Assembly (NCBI GenBank): GCA_947179155.2
Contig: OX359273.1
Span: 11,781,001 to 11,845,000 of the forward strand
Length of the DNA: 64,000 bases
Direction: 5' to 3'
Source: Hedera helix
Lineage: Eukaryota > Streptophyta > Magnoliopsida > Apiales > Araliaceae
In this document: one piece after another, positions 61,168 through 64,000 of the stretch
Layout: every line of letters starts with the position of its first letter
How positions within the stretch are numbered: the stretch's first letter is position 1
Program-made: the position numbers and the translations under genes
Notes under the pieces: generated by a model
Seen by the model: the letters and a program-made list of their open reading frames with translations, nothing else
Databases searched by the model: none
What the model was told of the DNA's origin: nothing

Positions 61168-61499
61168 ATATTTATGACCAATGAGATTTGACCATCAGTC
61201 AATCCACATACTAGTCTCAATGCATCATTGTTGTCCCATTAACAATGATACTCGACTAGGGACATTTAAGAACAATGATACTAATTGTAATTATATAATC
61301 TCATGTTCAAGTCACATACTTAAATCTATATAATTCATATCACTATTCTAAGGACTTTTATTATGCTAATATTTATATAACGCAGTAAATAAAATCATAA
61401 TAAAACAATTCATTTATTCAATCAAATATAATATCAAATTGTTAAGTAATTGCATCAAATAATTGGCCTCTAGGGTATGAACTCTAACATCATAAAAAT
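61168..61499 (-). mobile_element. Copia LTR start fragment (minus), inverted copy of 63380-63707
   Basis: The minus strand starts TGTTAGAGTTCATACCCTAGAGG at 61499 and is almost identical to the plus-strand LTR at 63380. It ends near atatttatgacc, where the SIRE-like pol begins. Confidence 0.85.
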
Positions 61500-61631
61500 A
61501 AGATATGCATAAAAATCACACATAACAATAATATGTCCATAATAATGATAGTTAGAGCATATAGTATCTTACATGCTTGTGTGGTTTGTTTAGATTCCTT
61601 CCCTTGTAGGACACGTGTGGGACATAGGAAC
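61500..61631. other. Short segment between two LTR fragments
   Basis: No feature recognised. It contains cacgtgtgggacat, close to the end of the gypsy LTR at 61632, and may be that element's internal start. Confidence 0.35.
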
Positions 61632-63379
61632 TGTGATGCCCTAAAATCCATCTGTTTGCTTTAACTTGCAATGTCGGACTTCGTGCTCACGATAATGTTA
61701 AACCCTTATGAGTATGGATGTCCCATCATTTATAGACTCTATATATCTAAGATTCACAGTATCAATAATAAGATTATTCTTGAAACATTGGTGGCCAGCC
61801 TTGGTTCGTACAAAACTTCTAATATTATTAATACCCTCACTCAGATAAATAGTTTGTAACAAGTATCTTGTTCTAACATATCTTCATTCTTTTCTTGTTC
61901 GTACACGAACCTCCTAGATTAACATCCCTAACTATAAATAGAATTTTATTTGCAAGAATGAACTCGTTGGATATTTATAGGAGATCAGGCTATTCATACC
62001 TGATATATATGAATATCATCAACATCATTAACATTACTGTTTAATAACAGTCAAACATTATCATTTTTAATCCCCCATGATCTAGGGTTGTTCATCTCAA
62101 TTTGGATGTCATACCAAATCAATAATCATTTCATACTTTGATATATAATCAACACGAATAAGCATTTCAAGTCTTATGCTATGCTGAATAAAAGCAATAA
62201 TTGCATTTAAATAATTCACATATTACATTATGCTTGAACAAAAATAATAACTGCATTCCAAAGAATAAACAACAAGTTTATAATCTGTAATGAAATGGTA
62301 CAGGTTTAAACAAGTTCAAGAATTACTTGTTTAATAATAACGAATTCGGACAATTATGCAAAGTAAGGTTAGAGGACCTGCTTGTTCGATGCGTAATATA
62401 CTTTACGATATTTTGGAACACGTAAGACAACCTAAATATGTTTAACACATCAATTATAATTGTAAGAATATATAATAATATGTATTTGATTTATTAAATT
62501 ATTTATGTTTTAAGGTTTGTGGTCGATTCGATGTTTTAATCGCTTAATTAAATGATTAATCATGTTAATTAATTTTATTTGTTGTTAATTTATTGTTTAA
62601 AAGTAAGTTAATAAACTTGTTAATAAATTAATTTAATAAATTCGTAATTTAATCCATCGCTAAAAGTTGATTTAGAAACTAATTGGATGATTTTATAATT
62701 AAATCTATCACTAAAGATAGTTTAAATTAGTTTTATTTAAGTCTAATTTAATTCTGTCATGAAGAGTTATTGCCGCGATCAAATTCGTCGCTAAAATTTT
62801 TTTCAAAATGAAAAAAAAAAGAATTTTATAAACTGTCGCTATAGGTGTTCTTGCTAACAATAAGGAGAATATGGCTAAAGGTCTGTAGCAACAGGTTGTC
62901 CGTCACTATAGCTATGAATGTTCTTGAGCTACCTAGAACAGTTTGGTCATGGTCTGGAAGGCTATTTTGACTTGATTTAATTTTGGATTCATGAACTGTT
63001 TTGGTGAACTAATTGAACCTAGTTATACTACACATTGTAGAAAATAGCTAGATATTACTCTAATTGGTGTGATTTTTTGCTTCTAGGTCTTTACCATACG
63101 ACATAATACAACTTCATGTATTAAAAAATATTAAATGATCAATATAATTGAATCAAATTGTCTGACAAAGTAGCTTGTCAGACTATTCTTAATTTCTGGA
63201 TTTTCTAGAAACAGAAACACGTGATCAAGTAAAGACTTTCAAGGCTAAATAATTTGCTATGTAATGATACATTTGATGTGTGATTTGTTTCCATGTCTTA
63301 ATATCATGATGGACTACAACATCAAACATTAAAACAGACTAAACCAACAACAAGGTCAAATCTACAAGCCTGTCAATGT
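61632..63379 (-). mobile_element. Probable gypsy LTR (minus), decayed, start not found
   Basis: The minus strand ends ggattttagggcatcaca at 61632, a gypsy LTR-type end, with an R/U5-like stretch near 62330-62410. No genes. Toward 62760-62940 there are several 'gtcgcta(a/t)' repeats (cgtcgctaaaa, tgtcgctatagg) reminiscent of CACTA subterminal repeats, but no ends were found. The boundary with the next LTR (63380) is clear; the LTR start is not. Confidence 0.4.
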
Positions 63380-64000
63380 TGTTAGAGTTTATGCCCTAGA
63401 GGCTAATTATTTGATGTAATTGCTTAACATTTTTGATATTATATTTGATTGAATAAATGGATTATTTTATTATGATTTCATTTACTGCGTTATATAAATG
63501 TTAACATAATAAAAGCCCTTAGAATAATGATATGAATTATATAGCTTTAAGTATGTGACTTGAACATGAGATTATATAATTATAATTAGTATCATTGCTC
63601 TTAAATGTCCCTAGTCGAGTATCATTGTTAATGGGACAACAATGATGCATTGAGACTAGTATGTGGATTGACTGATGGCCAAATCTCATTGGTCATAAAT
63701 ATATGAGATATTTGAGTCAATGCATAGGTACATGTTAGAGAACAATGTACTGGACTGACCCACCATGAGAATTCTACATGGAGCATTATGCAAAGTGTCA
63801 TAAGAAATTCTTATAGTGACAATGATGTAATGATCCTCCGACCTGAAGTCATTATATTATTACACGAGAATTTGTGTACTTTGATATCATCAAATTTCAC
63901 CTTTAATAGGGTGGACAATAAAGGTGATTATTGGGTACATCATGAATCGTGTGAGGAATATGAGTGATCTAGATGGAATTTAACCCTCCTATATATTAGG
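63380..64000 (+). mobile_element. Copia LTR, continues beyond the window
   Basis: Starts TGTTAGAGTTTATGCCCTAGAGG, a common plant copia LTR start, and runs to the window edge. Its first ~330 bases are the inverted partner of 61168-61499. Confidence 0.75.

Overview
The window reads as nuclear DNA of a flowering plant. It is AT-rich, dominated by LTR retrotransposons with plant-type primer-binding sites, and holds one spliced gene with GT-AG introns that belongs to the plant-specific glycine/proline-rich protein (GPRP, 'glycine-rich protein A3-like') family. I see no rRNA, tRNA, CRISPR or bacterial operon features. The species cannot be named from what is visible.

Layout. (1) 1-2243: broken pieces of a Ty1/copia family, inverted relative to each other; a better copy of the same family lies at 39969-49258. 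(2) 2244-27572: a minus-strand Ty3/gypsy chromovirus (LTR 2244-5830, chromodomain, integrase, RNase H, RT, protease and gag zinc knuckles, all decayed) that has been opened by insertions. These are a solo LTR (6432-8738, TSD aaagg) and a gene-less LARD-like element (11631-27173). The LARD in turn holds a CACTA-type miniature transposon (13847-15238) and an almost complete plus-strand Tekay/Del-like gypsy element (15635-25295, TSD aaaat). (3) 27573-31844: two oppositely oriented gypsy LTR fragments. (4) 31845-39482: the 3' end of a minus-strand SIRE/Maximus-like copia element, with its LTR, polypurine tract and an uninterrupted 792-codon extra ORF, followed by a spacer rich in the short motif ACTCTACGAT. 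(5) 39969-49258: a copia element with a truncated 5' LTR, a long AT-rich leader carrying palindromic repeats, decayed gag-pol and a full 3' LTR. (6) 49549-54801: the only host-gene island, two tandem GPRP genes. The first is a pseudogene with its 5' end lost and a solo LTR in its intron; the second looks intact. (7) 54802-64000: intergenic DNA with small inverted-repeat insertions, a second and more decayed SIRE-like element on the minus strand (57555-61167), and copia/gypsy LTR fragments in inverted orientation up to the window end.

The most notable signals are these. The premature stops in the Tekay-like element are almost all of the kind produced by cytosine deamination, in a reading frame otherwise free of indels. 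The 792-codon ORF has stayed open in a degraded landscape and has a decayed relative at 57935-58251. A 10-bp motif, ACTCTACGAT, recurs in both orientations through non-coding parts of both SIRE-like copies. Four TGTGTCACACA palindromes sit at near-regular spacing in a copia leader. The nesting order can be read directly from target-site duplications. Only the second GPRP gene is likely to serve the host plant.
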